A stretch of 64,000 nucleotides of DNA from Ganoderma boninense. Lineage: Eukaryota; Basidiomycota; Agaricomycetes; Polyporales; Polyporaceae. Shown in pieces: positions 11,324-23,018 of this stretch. Each line of letters starts with the position of its first letter. The stretch's first letter is position 1. The position numbers and the translations under genes were made by a program. Location: positions 1,860,001 to 1,924,000 of the forward strand of contig CM035307.1 in assembly GCA_002900995.3 (NCBI GenBank). Reading direction: 5' to 3'. A model generated the notes under the pieces. That model made no database searches and was not told the DNA's origin. It saw only the letters and a list, made by a program, of their open reading frames with translations.

Positions 11324-13838
11324 TTACTTGCGGTAGAACTGCGAAAATTGATGTCAGGAAGCGAAGTATTGGAGAGGGGGTACGGCCACGTACGTTTCGA
11401 CGGAAGTTGAACCAAAGCGATAGACATCCTCTGTCAAAGCTGCTTCGGAATCCACTGGAGAAACATAACCATTTAGTACCGTGTGAGGTACCGACTCATG
11501 ACAAGGACCTACCGTTTGTGAGAGAACTCCCATTCTCTGTTGACGATACGGAATGCGATATCTTCGTAGGGAGGACCAGCACTGAAATGCAAAAGCACTG
11601 TCTCATCGTTGCCCGGTTCCTTGACAATCTTATACGTAGGAGCCTTGGACTTGTCGATGAGGTCGGGATAGAAGATGTTGAACTGAAGATTGCGTTAGAC
11701 GAGGCTCAACTCAAAATGAACATTACCAATCATACCTTGTAGCCCTGGACGACTTTCGGCGGCGGATTGTCCGTACTAGATAGCACAGTCAATTTGGATC
11801 TGAGACGTAATGGATACTGGTACACGTACTCGTAGTGTGTCTGGTTGTACTTGTTCCATTCGTACCCGGTGTGTACGCGGTTGAAGTACCGGGGCTTTCG
11901 TGGACGGTACTTGTCTTCCCAGTTGTATGAGGTTGGTCGGGTGATGCTTTCTTCGACGTTGAAGAGCTCCTCTTCTTCGTCCAATTCACGTTCGGCCTCC
12001 GCACGATACAACGCTTCAGCGAGGTCGGCGTTGCTGGGTGCTTCGACATCCTGTTGTTCGGGTGCAGCTTGGACAGTCTTGGGAATGAATCGGGTACCTG
12101 CCACGCCGCGGCGTTGTTGCAGCTAAACATGGAGAGGTTGACGTTACGATCATCTCACGAGAGCTGTGATGGGGCATGGGAGACATACCAAATAACGCAG
12201 GTCCTCCGTGGTCGTGAGGATGTCGATCTGGCGCTCTTCGTGATGCAACTTGCGGATGTCGATGAGAGGTGGGCTCATTGAGCGATCGTATGGTTCGACT
12301 TGTTCTGCAGCGTCTTGTTCTGCAGCAACATCGGCAGAGGTGACGCGAGCTTCTCCTCGTTGGGCCGATTTAGCGACACCCGCCAACAACTCTTCTTGGG
12401 CCTGGAGGGCTTCGTCTCGCTGTCGCTTCCGGAGCTGCTCAAGACGGTTGCGGACTACAACTTCGTGCAGAGTACGGAGCTTGGCCTGAGAATACGTTGA
12501 ACATCTGCATAAGCCCTTCTGTAACTGCGGTAGCCCACCTTAGCCTTAAAGACAAGTAACTTCTTCAGAAGGCCCTCCCAGTAATCCGTGTCGACCGGTT
12601 CTCCACTTGCTAGCTTGGCTTGGATCTGCCTTTGCAATTGAGCTAGATGTTCATACGATTTTCCTTGCAACAATGCCGTAACATCAGCTTCTACCGCAGC
12701 TGCAGCCGCTGCACCCATCCTCTGCTGCTGCTTGATGCGATCGAGTGCGTCCTTTGTCACTACCATCATGTTCTGGAGGAGATTCGGTCAGACGCATATA
12801 GTGCGATCACTCTCTGCCACGTACCGTCCAAAATTCGGTGTTTGTATCCGATTGCTCTAACCTGAGGTAACGTTCGAATATCGTCGTGCAGTTCTTCCAC
12901 TTGTTGTGAGGTGAGGCTCTGTGGCCTCGTTAGTAGATGGAGCACTATGGATTGTGAAGGATATGAGACGCACATCAACGATATTGTATGGCTCGTCCAG
13001 ATCAATCTCCAAACCCTCCTTGGTCAACTCGTCCTCCTCGTCACTTATAGGGTTCACATAACGTAAGTTCAATGCAGGAAATCGACGGCTTTGGCCCGTT
13101 TCTCCTTGATGCGAATTACTGCCCGATTCCGCTCCTGCTCCAGCTGGAAATCCTCCTCCTTCGACAGCCAGTCTGCCATCTGAACTGATTCAGCGAGCCT
13201 AGCCATCCTCACTTCCTCTTCCTCACGCAACCTCTGCTCCGCCTCTCGTTCCGCACGCCGCTTGTTCAACCTCTCCAGCTCCTCCTTGGCTTCTTGGCGA
13301 CGTACGGCATCTCTCCTCTGAGCCTCCGCAACCGTCAAGCCTTGTTTCCTCTCCTTTTCATTCTTCTTGTGCCAACGGAACTGCTGGTCCAGGTTGACAT
13401 CGTGGAAGGGGTTGTCCGTCGCGCTGTACACGCTCAGCTCCGCAACTCTACGAGCCTCCTCCTCCTCCCTCGCCCGCTTCTTCTCCGCCTTGCGAGCCTT
13501 ACGCTCGGCGGACTTGTCGCGCTTGCGCCTGAGATGCTGGTCAGTCCCGCCCACACCACCATCAAAAGGCAAACCGACTTCTTCTTGTCTCGTTCTTCGC
13601 TCTCACTCCGGTCCCTCCTTCGACGCGTCTTGTCGCTCCTGTCCCTGTCCCTGTCCCTGCTCGTACTTCTCTGGCGGTCCCGGCGACGCCTGTCGTAGTC
13701 GTCTTCGTCGTCGTATCTGCGCGACTCCTTGCGGTGATCTCGATCGCGCGTCCTTTCCCCAGGGGACCTGGATCTATCACGGTGGCGAGTTATGTCCCTA
13801 GCATCAGGAGAAACAGAGCGCGGATAGTCTCTAGGCAT
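11324..13838 (-). CDS. Cactin, spliceosome-associated protein (frameshifted in this sequence)
   Basis: Conserved nuclear protein that supports spliceosome function. From ATG 13838 the N-terminus is an Arg/Ser/Asp-rich domain, followed by a charged coiled coil to about 13075. Then come the cactin middle domain (ELHDDIRT; YLRLEQSDTNTEFW; DYWEGLLKKLLVFKAK) and the C-terminal domain (YNWEDKYRPRKPRYFNRVHT, FNIFYPDLIDKSKAPTY, GPPYEDIAFRIVN, WFNFRRNFYRK). Downstream exons: 12825-12918, 12539-12772, 12189-12485, 11736-12122, 11513-11682, 11394-11454 and 11324-11338. Two single-base breaks interrupt otherwise perfect homology: a missing G near 13073 (VDFL / ALNLRYVNPIS) and an extra A at 12869-12870 (DDIRT / YLRLEQ). 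A third shift near 13535-13572 may be a 38-nt intron or another lost base. The gene is probably intact in the organism. Confidence 0.88.
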
Positions 13839-14042
13839 ATTTGAAAGCAGGTACAGGGGTCGTCAAGTTACCAACCAAGACTTCAGAGGTTCAAGAGAGA
13901 GTTGTAGTTGTGGCAAGGCGCGGACGCTGAGCGCTGAGCCGCCATCTCGTCCCGGCCCGGTGAGTGCCGAAGTCGCGAGTCCGTCCGGCAGGCGACGGAC
14001 AACGTAGGCTTGTCGTCCTCCGCCATCTCCAACGCCCAGGCT
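13839..14042. promoter_or_regulatory. Short divergent promoter, cactin / clpX
   Basis: Only 204 bp separate the two start codons. No TATA box is obvious. A nuclear splicing gene and a mitochondrial chaperone gene would share it. Confidence 0.4.
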
Positions 14043-15151
14043 ATGCTGGAGAGCTGGTCGAACAGGCTCACTTGCTCATATCGCAACTCTCGCACATGGC
14101 TAATCTCTCCGCCATACCATCGTTTTCGGTCCATTCGCACGCAAGCTCGCTATGCGCCGACGACCGATGACAATCCCAGCAATACATACCGACCATCTGG
14201 GCTGGCCAGCCCGAGGGAGGTACTTTCGTGGCGGAGGCTTTGCTGAATTGCGTTAATTCTGACTACCACACAAGCTTGTGAACTATTTGAATCAGTACGT
14301 GGTCGGCCAGGACAAGGCAAGAGGGTCCTCTCTGTGGCGTACGTGCGTTCCCGTATCGCGACGTCGTTTGGACTGACCCTGGGCTGTAAAGTGTTTTTCA
14401 ACCATTACAATCGCGTTCATGCCAATGTGAACGCCATGTACTATGATGAACCCCCGCATATGTCTACGCCAGGCTATCCTCCACATATCCGTACGCTCGT
14501 GTTTTCCAGTGCATCCAGCGTGCGGGCCTCAGACACAACGTGTAGCACCTATGAGCGGCATTCAATCTACCGCACCCCACTTAGACTCAAGTCCAGCACC
14601 TCTCGGGCAAAATATAACTGTACCCCTCTTTGAGAAGAGCAACGTACTGGTGATGTGAGTTCACTGTCCCCTGGTAGTGTGAACGGTGCGTTAACCTGCT
14701 GGTGCTCCCTCCAACACAGCGGTCCAACTGGATCTGGTAGGAGACCGTTCTCTTTGAGTATTTTTGGGATACTTCATTTCGCACAGGCAAGACCCTATTG
14801 GCGAAGACCATTGCGCACGTCCTAGATGTCCCATTCTCAGTCAGCGATGCAACTACTTTCACTCAGGTACGACGAATTGATTCCCTCCCTAATTCCTCGA
14901 AGCTGACGTGAACACCAGGCAGGATGTGAGCCTGGCCATTTACTCACATGGTCGGTGTTATTGAATGCGCAGAAGACGTAGGAGACGACGTCGACATGTG
15001 TGTGCAACGTTTGGTGAGCACCCTGGGAATTCATGAGAGATCCTCCACCCACAACGCAAGCACAGCTTCAGTCAGCAAATTGGGATCCATATAAAGCGAA
15101 GTGCGTATCGACACACCACCGTCAGGCAAACTTCTGACATATCGTAGCCTT

Positions 15152-15183
<32 letters not shown>

Positions 15184-16465
15184 TGCGCGGAAGTCGACAG
15201 GTCCCGAATCGACTCGAGACGTAGGAGGCGAAGGGGTGCAACAGGCCCTCCTTCGCATGATGGAGGGTTCAATAGTCAGTGTTCCCGCAAAGGGACCTTC
15301 AATGTCCCCACCCACAAGCGGTAATCGGAGTGGACGTGGTCAGCCGATGCCTGCCCCCGTTCGTGAGTTTTGTACACCCTTCCTTTGCTATATCGTTCGT
15401 TTCTAATGAAATCTTGCCAATCGCAGAGTGGCCAGACTCGTATTCAGTGGACACCACAAATGTTCTGTTTATCCTAAGCGGTGCATTCGTTGGTCTCGAC
15501 GCCATCATCAAACGGAGGATTGCTAAAGGGGTTGGTCAATTCCACCGGAACCATTCGATCTACTCCCTGACGGCTCGGCCCTGAAGTCTATAGGGTTCAC
15601 CGCCAGCCTTTCACCCCGCGAGGAGGCCTCTCCGTCGACTCTCCCTTTCTTCACTCCAAACAGCGATTCGAATATCCTTCACCAAGTCGAGCCGGCCGGT
15701 AGGGCAACACGTCTAGGGTTTTTCATCTCAGCTACTGACTGACTCGGTGTCGATTACCATGGCAGATCTCGTCAAGTATGGGTAAGTGCATAGCACTGCA
15801 CCGTACCTCCCGTATCTTGACCAGCCGCCGGGACGATCCCTGACCCCTTGCCTCGGTTTTGCCAGATTCATTCCAGAATTTATTTCGAGGATGCCTTCGA
15901 TCACGACGTTGTCGCCGTTGACTCCGTCCGATCTGCGCCTGGTCCTGACCGAGGTCAAGAGCTCCCTCGTTTCGCAATATAAGGCCCTGTTTGCATATTC
16001 CGGTATAGAAATCCGGTTTACGTCGGCTGCGATCGACCAAATATGCAAGATGGCGCACGCAAGGGGTGGCGGTGCGCGTGGCCTGAGAGGGATCATGGTC
16101 AGTGCTCTCATTGCCCTCGTGCATCAGGCCTCTCACTTGACTCGCTTTAGGAGACTTTGCTTCTCGACCCCATGTACGAAGCTCCGTGAGTTCTACCCCC
16201 TCTCATCTCCGTCTTCTGTGCAGCTAAATATGATTCAAATCTAAATCAGCGGTTCGGTAAGTCACGACTTCAACGCCAAACGTCGGCGATGGGCTGCGGC
16301 TTCTAACGGAGGGAACCTCAGTGGATCAAGCACGTTCTCATCCACGAGGCAACTGTTCTTGGGGAAAGCTCGCCGCGATACTGGGGTGCTGGGAAGGCCG
16401 AACACGCAAAGTTCTACGATGCATGGTCCGAGGAAGAAGAGCGATACGCTGGGAACGCGCTGTGA
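14043..16465 (+). CDS. MCX1: Mitochondrial ClpX-type AAA+ unfoldase
   Basis: ATP-driven unfoldase of the mitochondrial matrix (ClpX/Mcx1 family). Seventeen exons give about 483 residues. The first ATG (14043) opens a basic, Ser-rich presequence ending near [12 protein letters not shown], a plausible mitochondrial signal; there is no zinc-finger domain, as in fungal Mcx1. Motifs: [15 protein letters not shown]; Walker A GPTGSGKT split between exons 14720-14736 and 14787-14866; pore loop AGYVGDD split between a 7-nt exon (14919-14925) and 14976-15013; Walker [10 protein letters not shown] in 15148-15362; [28 protein letters not shown]; sensor-2 region [11 protein letters not shown] in 15866-16097. 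Another 7-nt exon lies at 16250-16256. Between GQDKA and FNHYNRV about 11 codons are out of frame, with a lost A near 14319-14321 and an extra T near 14394-14398 that cancel out. The exon at 14585 has an uncertain acceptor. Confidence 0.9.
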
Positions 16466-16805
16466 CTCCGGCGGTCAGGACACTGGACAGTGGGCACTCT
16501 CGGGACTATCGATGGCCACGCACCCTTATCGTAGTAAGTACTGTAAACCATGCTGTATTGTATGTGGTGTAGGAAATGGGATGGACAAGCACAATACAAA
16601 TTCGGAACCATTGTGCGGAAGGGACGAATGTGGAGATACACCCTATTGGATACACACCCCGACAGCACCTCTACCAAAAGCTACACGTAAACCCATGAAA
16701 ACTCTTCTCTCCCCTCGAATCTGGTGATGGACGAACGTATGTCACAGATGGATAATGAATGCTGACAGGCGCATCCGAGGATATATGGACACAGAGGTGG
16801 TGCGG
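16466..16805. other. Convergent intergenic region
   Basis: 3' flanks of clpX (+) and RanBP1 (-). Nothing further is seen. Confidence 0.5.
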
Positions 16806-17694
16806 TTACGCTTCCTTCTTCTCTTCTTCAGCAGGGGCCTCCTCCTCCTTCTTCTCCTCAGCTGCGGGCTCTTCCTTCTTCTCCTCAGTCGCAGGTGCCT
16901 CCTCGGGCGTCGCCTCCGGTACGGGGGCTCCAGCGCTCAACCCGACGTTGTGCTTTTGCGCTTTCTCGAACTCCTCCTTGAATTGTGCTGCGTCTGGGAT
17001 ACACATAAATTGACGCCGAACTTGCACAAGACAGGATACTCACTCTCAGCGTTCGCAAAACGAATGGCAAGGGTCTCGGAGGTGGCGGGTTCCTCCGAGT
17101 AATCGGCAGCGACTTTCCAGACCCAGCTCCGGTCCGAACCAATGTTCGGTTGGAGGCGCATTTCGGAAGAGACTGTCGTGCGATTTCAGCTAAGCAAGAA
17201 AGGGGAGACGGGGCGGGTGGTTTGCTCACTGAGATGGTTCGCGCAGACTTTGAGAGTCTTATCGCGTCTCATCACGAGACGGATTTTATTGGTCTCCTTG
17301 TGCTTCAACAGACGGACGTCGCCTGTACCACGCTCCTTCCACTCCGAAGAGTCGGAGGCGAACCGGAAGAGCTTCGCCCGCCTGTTTGTACAAACACCAG
17401 CGTGAGCATGGCAGATCAGAAGAATCGAGAGCGTGGCCGCACATCTTGAAGAGGACCTCCTCATCCTCTTCATGGGTCTTGGTCTCAACCTGCTCAGTGA
17501 GCTTGATCACGGGCTCAAACTGAGGGTCGTGCTCCTCTTCCTGTCGATACAAAAGATTATTAGGTCAAATTCTTGGACGAGTAGGGGTGGCACGATCGCT
17601 CTCGTGCATCGATTGCACGAGGGGACAGGCGGACCACATTATTAGGTCAAGACGAACTCACGCGGGGTGCGAGGGCGTCGGAGGGTTCAGCCAT
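16806..17694 (-). CDS. YRB1: Ran-binding protein 1 (Yrb1-like)
   Basis: Cytoplasmic co-activator of RanGTP hydrolysis in nuclear transport. Five exons join in phase: 17662-17694, 17443-17540, 17230-17381, 17044-17172 and 16806-16993; 199 residues. The protein is one Ran-binding domain: [56 protein letters not shown], and [18 protein letters not shown], then the [18 protein letters not shown] end. The C-terminal 50 residues are an acidic/basic repeat of EEKKEEP type, usual for fungal Yrb1. The length agrees with the family. It shares a 258-bp promoter with the p24 gene. Confidence 0.94.
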
Positions 17695-17952
17695 GTTGCC
17701 GTAAGATGGGGGTTCGTGAAAGAGAGAGGGTGGTGAAGATGAGAGAGATCTGAAAAAGTGCAGTGAGGACTCGAGAGCAGGGCCTAACCCTCCTCCAGAT
17801 CTCGGATGGGACCCCGAGATTATCAGCGGTGGCCTGGGTCCCCATGCGAGCACGTGACCGCCCGTGTCGTGGTCTGGGAACGTCGAGAAGGCAGACAGCT
17901 GCACTCTGCTACGACGACTATGCTACGACGCTATACCCCTACGCTCTCGATA
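17695..17952. promoter_or_regulatory. Divergent promoter, RanBP1 / p24
   Basis: 258 bp between start codons, with a purine-rich tract at about 17719-17752 next to the RanBP1 start. No TATA box is obvious. Confidence 0.4.
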
Positions 17953-18813
17953 ATGTGGCTCTCGCTTCTTCTACTCTTCCCGCTACTCGTCTCTGGCCAT
18001 ATGATTGAGGTCCCAGCTTCCAAGAAGGAATGTTTCTTCGAGGATCTCCACGTGAACGACAAAGTACGCCAGACCACACTCGCGTAACCTAGTGCCTTGT
18101 TCATATGAGTGCAGATGACAGTGACTTATCAAGTAGGCGGCGGAGGCCATCTTGACATCGATTTCTGGGTGCGTCCATACCTTTCTCCTAGCCTCTGCCG
18201 CACAGCGCGAACCGTCCATGCTCGCAGCTTGCAGACCCAGACAATGTCGCTCTCGGGAAGGACATAAAGCAGTCGCAAGGAACTGTTCAGATTACAGCTA
18301 AGAAGAATGGCCGCTACGAGTATTGTTTCTCCAACCAGATGTCGACAGTGGTCGACAAGATGGTCAGGTACGTGTCACTTCCGCAGCCCCAGCACGCACG
18401 TCTTCATGCAATCTGCCAATGGATGCAGTTTCAACGTCCATGGCGTCATATACGTAGACGATGAAGGTAAGTGACCATTGTGTACGTGCGTTGCAGGCCG
18501 ACCGCTTACTGGAGAGAGTAGACATCGTCTCCCCCATCGAGCGCGAGGTTCGGTCTCTGTCCCACGGCCTCACTGCAGTCAAGGATGAGCAGGAGTACAT
18601 CGTCGTTCGCGAGCGTACACACAGGAACACTGCAGAATCGACTAACGACCGTGTCAAGTGGTGGTCTATCCTCCAGGCAATTGTTCTTGTCTCGGTAGTG
18701 GCATGGCAGGTATGGTACCTCAAGGTACGGGTCCATCCTACTGTTTGCCCACGTTGCGAGCTGAGAGCAATCCTTTATTGCAGTCATTCTTCGAGGTCAA
18801 GCGGGCATTCTAA
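17953..18813 (+). CDS. EMP24: p24 family COPII/COPI cargo receptor (Emp24/TMED2 type)
   Basis: Type I membrane protein that cycles between ER and Golgi in COPII and COPI vesicles as part of p24 complexes. Six exons in phase: 17953-18063, 18115-18168, 18228-18367, 18429-18466, 18522-18724 and 18784-18813; 191 residues. The signal peptide is MWLSLLLLFPLLVSG. The GOLD domain contains KKECFFEDLHVNDKMTVTYQ, GGGGHLDIDFWLADPD and GRYEYCFSNQMS, including the two conserved cysteines. A coiled-coil stalk (IEREVRSLSHGLTAVKDEQ) precedes the TM helix WWSILQAIVLVSVVAWQVWY. The cytosolic tail LKSFFEVKRAF has the FF coat-binding motif. TMED2 tails are the best match, so p24-beta is preferred over the other subfamilies. 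Confidence 0.93.
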
Positions 18814-19420
18814 TAGTAGAGCTGCTTGCCGTTTCGCGTAATTTATTTGCTTCTTACCTAAAGTTTCAATACGAGGTCGATGGACGACACTGCAAATGCC
18901 TTCGTCTGGACTTTCTGCGCTAGACGCACCCCCTTGCCGAATGTAAATATTCCCAAGTTCAATGAAGCTGCTCACCCGTACCTTTCATGTCCGGCAATGT
19001 CAGTGGAAGGGTCCGTGAATGATGGCAGTAGAAATGTGCATAGAGTAACGGAAAACAACATGAGCGAAAGGTATGTAATTTACACGATGCTACGAAAACG
19101 AATGAATGCAGGGCGCGAGAGGCTGGCATGTGTGGGGTCGTTACTGTATGGTATGTACGGTGTGTAGTGGAACAGACATACGAGGCCACATAGCAAACAA
19201 GAAAAATAATGCAAATGCCGAAAACTGGTCGTGTCGCGTCGTGATATAAATCGAGTGTACATGTTCAACAAAACCGACTGCGTCATCTTGGGTTCCCGCC
19301 TCCAAGATACAAAACAAATGTCACACCCACATCTATAGGTATACGATCAAAGTCCTCGCTGGCACCCCTCCTCCCCACCAGCCGCACCAGAAACCCAACG
19401 AGTACTAGTTAGGGACGCGT
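18814..19420. other. Convergent intergenic region
   Basis: 3' flanks of the p24 gene (+) and kinesin-8 (-). AT-rich relative to the genes. No exon or repeat is seen. Confidence 0.5.
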
Positions 19421-22400
19421 TCACCGCCAAGTCGGCTTCGAGCCCCCAGCAGCGCTCCCGCTCCGGAAGCTCACGTCCATGTTCATACTGGCGTTGGGGT
19501 CCGCAGCGGCCTTCAGGCGTGTCGTCGCGATACGCGCAGACGAGACCGCAAGGAGCGAGAGCCTCTTCGGCCTCTTAGCAGGCGACCGCTCCCCCAGCGC
19601 CACCCGCCTTGGCCCCAACCCCTTCCCGACGATAGCCGATGAGCTGCCCCCGCCCAGCGACGCGCGAGCTTGTGGTGACAGCTGGGGAATGAGGCTCGAC
19701 CTTCGGCGCGGGCGTTCGATGCGCATAGGGCCGATGTTCGACCGCCGGCGTCCGCTCTTGCTGGCGGCCTTGGGCGTGAGAGGGCCCCGCTTCGCTGGGC
19801 TGGTGTGGTGCCGTTGCTCGCGTGCCTTTCCTGCGGCGTTTGACGAGGTGCTCGACTCGTCTGAGAGCGAGGGGACGCGATTCAGGCTACGGTCCATGAG
19901 TGGGGAGATGCGCCGTGGTGAGCCAGTGGCGGCAGACTCGTCGTCTTCAGCCAGGCTGCCGAGCGTCGAGGTGCGGGAGCGGGACTTGAGGAAGCTGGGA
20001 TCGAGGCGGCTCGCCCTTGGTCGCTTGCCAGCGGCTCCTCGGATGGCGGTGCTGGCGGATAATGAAGAGGAAGAGGCAGCTGAAGATGTCGAGGGTGCAG
20101 AGAACAGCGTGAAGTCCATGCTAGTGTCCGTCTTTTCGTCCTCCCATTCGCTCTCTGACCCGCCGATAGACATGTTGCGCTGTGATGTCTCCGCGGGGAT
20201 CGAGAAGGAGGCGGAGTTCGTGTCGGCCGGTGTAACGGAAATGACGACGGGTCCCGAACCTGACGCAGCTCCCTCGCCGCCATCGTCAAGGTCGCCTTGT
20301 CCAGCGTAGTCGCGCCACTGAACGCCCTTCTTCTTCCCCTTATCCTTGTCCGATACGCGCCTATACGGTGCCGATGATGGTGCGAGGCTTGAACGAAGCG
20401 ACTTGCGCGGGCTCTTATGCGACTTGCGGAGTGGCGACCCGCCGACCCCAGAGCCATACGAAGAAGATCGCCTAGAAACCTTAGTCTTCGGCTGCTGGGA
20501 GACAACAGGGTTGGAAACGACGCGGCCGACACCGAGGCTCGCGAAGCCCTTGAAGTTGTTGAGGGAAGATGTGCCCTCCTGGGTGGGCGCGACGGTGTAT
20601 GAAGCGATTGAATGGCCAAGGAGGGACTTGAACGCCGCATCGTTGCCCTCCGCGACATTCTTCAGCGACAAACTGAGCGATTTCGCAGTCTGCTCGAGGC
20701 CCTCACGTCCTTCCTCCGTGGCGGCAGTGAGGATCCTCCCAGCTTCGCCGAGCATGACCGTGCAGCGCCCGACCAATCCGACCAGCCCGACCAACGCCTC
20801 CGCCTGTGCGACGACAGCTTCCCGCAGTGCTTCAGTCTGTGCCTCAGCCTTCGTGCGTTCCATTTCTGCCTTGCGCCAGCGTGCATCGAGTTTGACGTTG
20901 TCCACAGACACCTCGTCGAGTTTTTCCGACGAGCGGCGCTCCTGCACAGCGCGGAGCGTGCCCTCGAAAAGCGCCCCGGAGTTCCCTGCACGCTGCACCC
21001 GGACGTTGAGTGCGCTCTCCGGCCTGAGGATCTGCTCCTCCGGACCAGCCAGGGCCTGTAGCAGCGCGCGTTCCGTCTCGAGATCGGGAGAGAGGGGTGC
21101 AGCGGGATCTGCCGCGGCGAGCGCGTCGAGCTCGGCCAGGCGTGCGCGAATGACCTTGAGTTTCGTCTCCGCCACAGCGAGCTTGCCCGCGCAGTTCGCG
21201 CCGTCTGCAATGCTGGGGCGCATCTGTTCGGCCTTTAGCTGGAGGTCACTCTTGGCCTTCTCGACCTCGAGGAGCGCTTCACGCCGCTTGCGTTTCTCCA
21301 TGTCGCGTTCCTGGTCGCGCTTGCCGCGAGCTTCTCCTTGAGTTCTGCGACCTCGAGGTTGAGGCGGTTGATCGCCTCGACGTACTGGCCGACGTGACGG
21401 TCGACGTTGACGACGTTGCGCGTGATGACCTTGGTCTTGATCTTGGTTGCGCGCTCTGCATAGATGAGGGTGTTATGCGTGTCGTCAAAGTTGGCGCTCG
21501 TTGGCGCCACGCAGACGATCATCACGGTTTTGCAGTTTCCTCCAAGCGAGAACTTGAGCAGCCGAGTGAGCTTGCTGTTCCGGTAGGGGACATGCCGGAC
21601 GGCACCACCGCTCTCACAGAGGGCGTTGATGCAGTTGCCGAGGGCAAGGAGCGACTTGTTGATGTTTGCACCCTCGACCATTCGCTGGCCCATGTTCGTC
21701 GTCGCGGCAGCACGCTCGCTTCCTGCCAGGTCAATGATCGAGAGGGTCGCCATCGTCTTCTGCTCAGTAATCGCGGCGGTTCGTGGGGCTTGGGTGATGT
21801 GGACTTGGAGAACGGCATGTGAACGGGAACTTGTCTCGTTGGCATGTGTTGGACTCTGTGTGCGCCGCGAGTTGCCAAGGAGAACGATCTCTTTCACTTC
21901 ATCAGCGCTCGCGGGGCGGAGCTCGGTGAGGCCAACGACTTTCACGGACTTGTCCTCCCGTATTTGCAGACCGCCCCGTGGGGTGGGGTTTCCAGGCTCC
22001 GCAAGGAGGTCGCGGATCTCCTCGTTGTAGATCTCGAGGAAGGTTACGGCGACGTCCACGATGTGGTCTTCTCTACGATCCTCGATCTCCTGAAAGAGGT
22101 CCGCCATTGTGAGGTAGATGATTCCCGGGTCTGAATCTGTGCCGCTTATTGTGTGCGTTTTGCCGCAGCCGGTAGCCTGCGCAAGAAACGGGACCATCAG
22201 TCCCACAAAGGGGACTCACCATAGGCAAGAGATGCTTACGCCATAAGCAAAGATGGTTGTGTTGTACCCGTCCAAGAGAGTCTTCAGTAACGGACGTGCG
22301 GTCGCGCCATAGACATCTGTTTGTGATGCGTCGTGTCTGAAGACGCGGTCGAATATGAATCGCCTGTCTTTGTATCTCTTCGTTCCTGGCGGAAGGAATC

Positions 22401-22714
22401 CGCGTTCTACGAAAGCCCGTGTCTGGTCCTTCTCCACAGGATCAAAGGTAAGGACGCGGTCATCGACGATTTGGACAATGTCGCGTAGTGTCGATGTTTA
22501 CTACGCGTCCAGGTGTTGAAAGAGCACCCTCTCCGCGGATACACGAGTCATAGACTTGCTGAGGGAGACGTGCAGATTCGTGCGAGGTTGGAGGGCGGAC
22601 GCGGACTAGAATGAGGTGGCCGGTTGGTTAGCACGCGCTGTCCGCATGTTTCGACGGGTGGCGGGAAGAGAAAGGAGACTTGCCGGCAACGGTGATGGAG
22701 CCAGCAGCGGCCAT
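19421..22714 (-). CDS. KIP3: Kinesin-8 motor (Kip3 type)
   Basis: Plus-end-directed microtubule motor and depolymerase acting in mitosis and nuclear positioning. Exons 22684-22714, 22240-22605 and 19421-22176; about 1050 residues. The motor domain is N-terminal: ITVAVRVRPPTSHESARLPQ, FDRVFRHDASQTDVYGAT, P-loop FAYGATGCGKTHT, SRTQ-type switch region (NETSSRSHAVLQ), switch II DLAGSERA, NKSLLALGNCINAL. The kinesin-8 signature VVGLTELRPAS is present. A coiled coil and a Ser/Arg-rich tail follow. The first intron (22606-22683) has a GC donor, and it alone gives the VAVRVRPP join. Two one-base problems: an extra A in the run at 22497-22499 before TLRDIVQIVDDRVL, and a missing G near 21324 after AELKEKLA. 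Both corrections restore full length. It lies head to head with URA4. Confidence 0.92.
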
Positions 22715-23018
22715 GGTATGCTGTGTGTAGAGAAGAGAGAGAGAGAGGGAGAGAGTGAGTAGGGAGCAGTGTGGGGCCCTTGTGGCGGGAGCGGGCGTCC
22801 AGGTGCAGGAGGTGCGGCGGAGACAAGAGTCGAGTCGAGTGTTCAACTTGGCTCGCTCGCCAGATCCAAAGTGGAAACCGAACCCGGCGTCAACGCGTCC
22901 TCCCTTCACGTCACCTGACCGCATCCTCTGCGCGCTTACATGCAAGGGCGCTTGACGCGTGCGGGCGCAAATGGATCCGATGACTCTTGACTGTGAGCAG
23001 GGTTGAGCCGCATCCACC
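22715..23018. promoter_or_regulatory. Divergent promoter, kinesin-8 / dihydroorotase
   Basis: 304 bp between start codons. A GA-repeat tract at about 22731-22757 (CT-rich in the kinesin-8 leader) sits just upstream of the kinesin start. No TATA box is seen. Confidence 0.45.

Noticed and set aside
13535..13572. 38-nt intron in cactin (GTTTGC...CCAG)
   Set aside because: Kept only as an alternative: the donor is poor, the branch site would sit too close to the acceptor, and a lost base explains the frame equally well.
22731..22757. GA-repeat tract as a microsatellite of interest
   Set aside because: CT/GA-rich leaders are common next to fungal start codons; nothing special is seen.
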